From positions 56,001-120,000 of the forward strand of contig NW_026961104.1 in assembly GCF_021018805.1 (NCBI RefSeq): a stretch of 64,000 nucleotides of DNA, in the 5' to 3' direction. The notes under the pieces were generated by a model. It saw only the letters and a list, made by a program, of their open reading frames with translations. It ran no database searches and was not told the DNA's origin. The translations under genes and the position numbers were made by a program. Position 1 is the first letter of the stretch, and every line of letters begins with the position of its first letter. Positions 62,748 to 64,000 of this stretch are shown one piece after another. The stretch comes from Prinia subflava (taxonomy: Eukaryota > Chordata > Aves > Passeriformes > Cisticolidae).

Positions 62748-64000
62748 GCTTTGCTGTTGCTGTGTCTGTTTTCTCAAGAAACAAACCCTGTTTGTTCTCT
62801 GTACTTGCAGCGAGCAGAGAAGCTCTTGAAGACACGTACCTGCTTTCTCCACTACTGACGTATATTTTGTACCAGTTGGTGTATTCCTCGTCTGGAGAGC
62901 AGGAGCAAAGGTTTTAGGACCTAAATTGCTTGATTTCCTTGGAAGAGATATGTAGAACACTATGCTTTGCTGTTGCTGTGTTGGTTTTCTAAAGACACAA
63001 GCCCTGTTTGTTCCCTGTGTTTGCAGCAAGCAGAGAAGCTGCTGCAGACACTTTCTTGCTCCTTTTCCACTAGTGAAGTATATTTTGTACCAGTTGGTGT
63101 ATTCCTCGTCTGCAGAGCAAGAGCAAAGGTTTTAGGATCTAAATTGCTTGTTTTCCATGGAAGAGCTATGTAGAACACTATGCTTTGCTGTTGCTGTGTT
63201 GGTTTTCTCAAGACACAAGCCCTGTTTGTTCTCTGTGTTTTCAGCAAGCAGAGAAGCTGCTGCAGACACTTTCTTGCCCCTTTTCCACTAGTGAAGTATA
63301 TTTTGTACCAGTTGGTGTATTCCTCGTCTGCAGAGCAAGTGCAAAGGTTTTAGGATCTAAATTGCTTGTTTTCCATGGAAGAGCTCTGTAGAACACTATG
63401 CTTTGCTGTTGCTGTGTTGGTTTTCTAAAGACACAAGCCCTGTTTGTTCCCTGTGTTTTCAGCAAGCAGAGAAGCTGCTGCAGACACTTTCTTGCCCCTT
63501 TTCCACAAGTGAAGTATATTTTGTGCCAGTTGGTGTGTTCCTCCTCTGCAGAGCAAGAGCAAAGGTTTTAGGATCTAAATTGCTTGTTTTCCATGGAAGA
63601 GCTATGTAGAACACTATGCTTTGCTGTTGCTGTGTTGGTTTTCTCAAGACACAAGTCCTGTTGGTTGTCTGTGTTTGCAGCAAGCAGAGAAGCTGCTGCA
63701 AACACTTTCTTGCCCCTTTTCCACAAGTGAAGTATATTTTGTACCAGTTGGTGTATTCCTCGTCTGCAGAGCAAGAGCAAAGGTTTTAGGATCTAAATTG
63801 CTTGTTTTCCATGGAAGAGCTCTGTAGAACACTATGCTTTGCTGTTGCTGTGTTGGTTTTCTCAAGACACAAGTCCTGTTGGTTGTCTGTGTTTGCAGCA
63901 AGCAGAGAAGCTGCTGCAGACACTTTCTTGCTCCTTTTCCACAAGTGAAGTATATTTTGTACCAGTTGGTGTATTCCTCCTCTGCAGAGCAAGAGCAAAT
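62748..64000 (+). repeat. HOR unit 53: 6-mer cut by the window end (copy of unit 34)
   Basis: Order: D-A(a28)-B-C-E and the first 165 bases of F. It matches 42301-43553. The array continues beyond the window. Confidence 0.9.

Larger units (their letters stand above)
1..64000 (+). repeat. Satellite array, ~218-bp monomer with higher-order repeats
   Basis: All 64 kb is a direct tandem array of one monomer family, with the phase anchor gctttgctg recurring every 218 bp (216 bp for type D) and no inversion or interruption. Conserved blocks in almost every monomer include aagcagagaagct, gtatattttgt, ccagttggtgt and ggaagag. D monomers start at 83, 2697, 4002, 5744, 7049, 8355, 9661, 11403, 12708, 14014, 15320, 16626, 18368, 19673, 20979, 22067, 23373, 24679, 25767, 27073, 28159, 29465, 30989, 32294, 33600, 34687, 36429, 37735, 38169, 39257, 39691, 41215, 41649, 42301, 43607, 44041, 44693, 45563 (chimeric), 45996, 48392, 49916, 51440, 52745, 54051, 55138, 56879, 58182, 58616, 59704, 60138, 61662, 62096 and 62748. 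CpG depletion suggests a methylated vertebrate-like genome. The family is not one I recognise. A centromeric or heterochromatic role is inferred from architecture only. Confidence 0.97.
49758..64000 (+). repeat. 20.45-kb super-repeat, partial second copy
   Basis: 14.2 kb matching 29307-43553. I found only four differences, each the loss of one base from a run (near 55160, 56951, 57476 and 57716). All rare private variants I checked are shared. The copy continues past the window end. Confidence 0.88.

Noticed and set aside
49..63998. Hundreds of overlapping open reading frames of about 60-130 codons on both strands, with near-identical predicted products every 218 bp
   Set aside because: They follow from the repeat. 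The period is not a multiple of three, so frames rotate from monomer to monomer. Products on both strands overlap each other, single-base indels change them freely and there are no recognisable domains. None is supported as a gene.
1..64000. CRISPR-like array of short repeats and spacers
   Set aside because: The 218-bp monomers are similar along their whole length, so there are no unique spacers and no cas genes.
1..64000. LTR or transposon-derived tandem, or a viral element
   Set aside because: No terminal repeats, target-site duplications, polyprotein motifs, poly(A) tails or interrupted monomers were seen anywhere.
1..64000. Alpha satellite identity
   Set aside because: The monomer length (218 rather than about 171 bp) and sequence do not resemble the alpha satellite consensus as I know it, and there is no true CENP-B box.

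Overview
The whole window is one uninterrupted satellite DNA array. From base 1 to base 64000 it consists of head-to-tail copies, all in the same orientation, of a monomer of about 218 bp: I count 293 complete monomers plus a partial one at each end. I see no gene, RNA gene, transposon, CRISPR array or unique spacer. Every open reading frame is a by-product of the repeat. CpG is strongly depleted (one or none in most 218-bp monomers), which fits a methylated vertebrate-type nuclear genome and argues against a prokaryote. The higher-order organisation fits a centromeric or pericentromeric array, or a heterochromatic block. I do not recognise the satellite family and cannot name the species.

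Monomer types. I phase each monomer at its first base (gctttgctg...) and number positions 1-218. A markedly divergent 216-bp type, D (about 27 substitutions and a 2-bp gap against the common type, counted by hand), recurs 53 times and punctuates the array. The other types differ at only a few diagnostic sites. A has a12, usually t97 and t108, and normally follows D. B has c39/t46/c50/t60 with t108, and often t159. Bk is B with a28. B' is B with a tattttcag tract. C is B-like with a28, a108 and the g126/g138/c145 block. G is C with c28. E is t39/g46/g50/g60 with a108. F is E with an altered 3' end (from 165) that leads into D. X is a small degenerate subfamily.

Higher-order repeats (HORs). Cutting at each D gives 52 complete HOR units of 2-12 monomers. 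The commonest is a 6-mer of about 1306 bp (21 of 52), canonically D-A-B-C-E-F; 8-mers (1742 bp), 7-mers (1524), 5-mers (1088), 3-mers (652) and 2-mers (434) also occur. Layout: 1-14013 holds one 12-mer and then two tandem copies of a 26-monomer, 5.66-kb block. 14014-29464 is a mosaic of 5-, 6- and 8-mers. 29465-37734 holds 5- to 8-mers. 37735-45995 is a zone of short units dense in D, including a 2392-bp 11-monomer tandem. 45996-49757 is a scrambled stretch with chimeric monomers and several single-base indels. From about 49758 to the window end the sequence repeats 29307-43553 at an offset of 20451 bp falling to 20447, and the only differences I found are four single-base deletions.

The array therefore has nested periodicities: 218 bp, about 1.3 kb, 2.4 kb, 5.7 kb and 20.45 kb. 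It also carries clear footprints of unequal exchange and gene conversion: reciprocal D/regular chimeras, swapped diagnostic bases and private variants that travel together. No genes work together here; any function would be structural, such as chromatin, centromere or heterochromatin.
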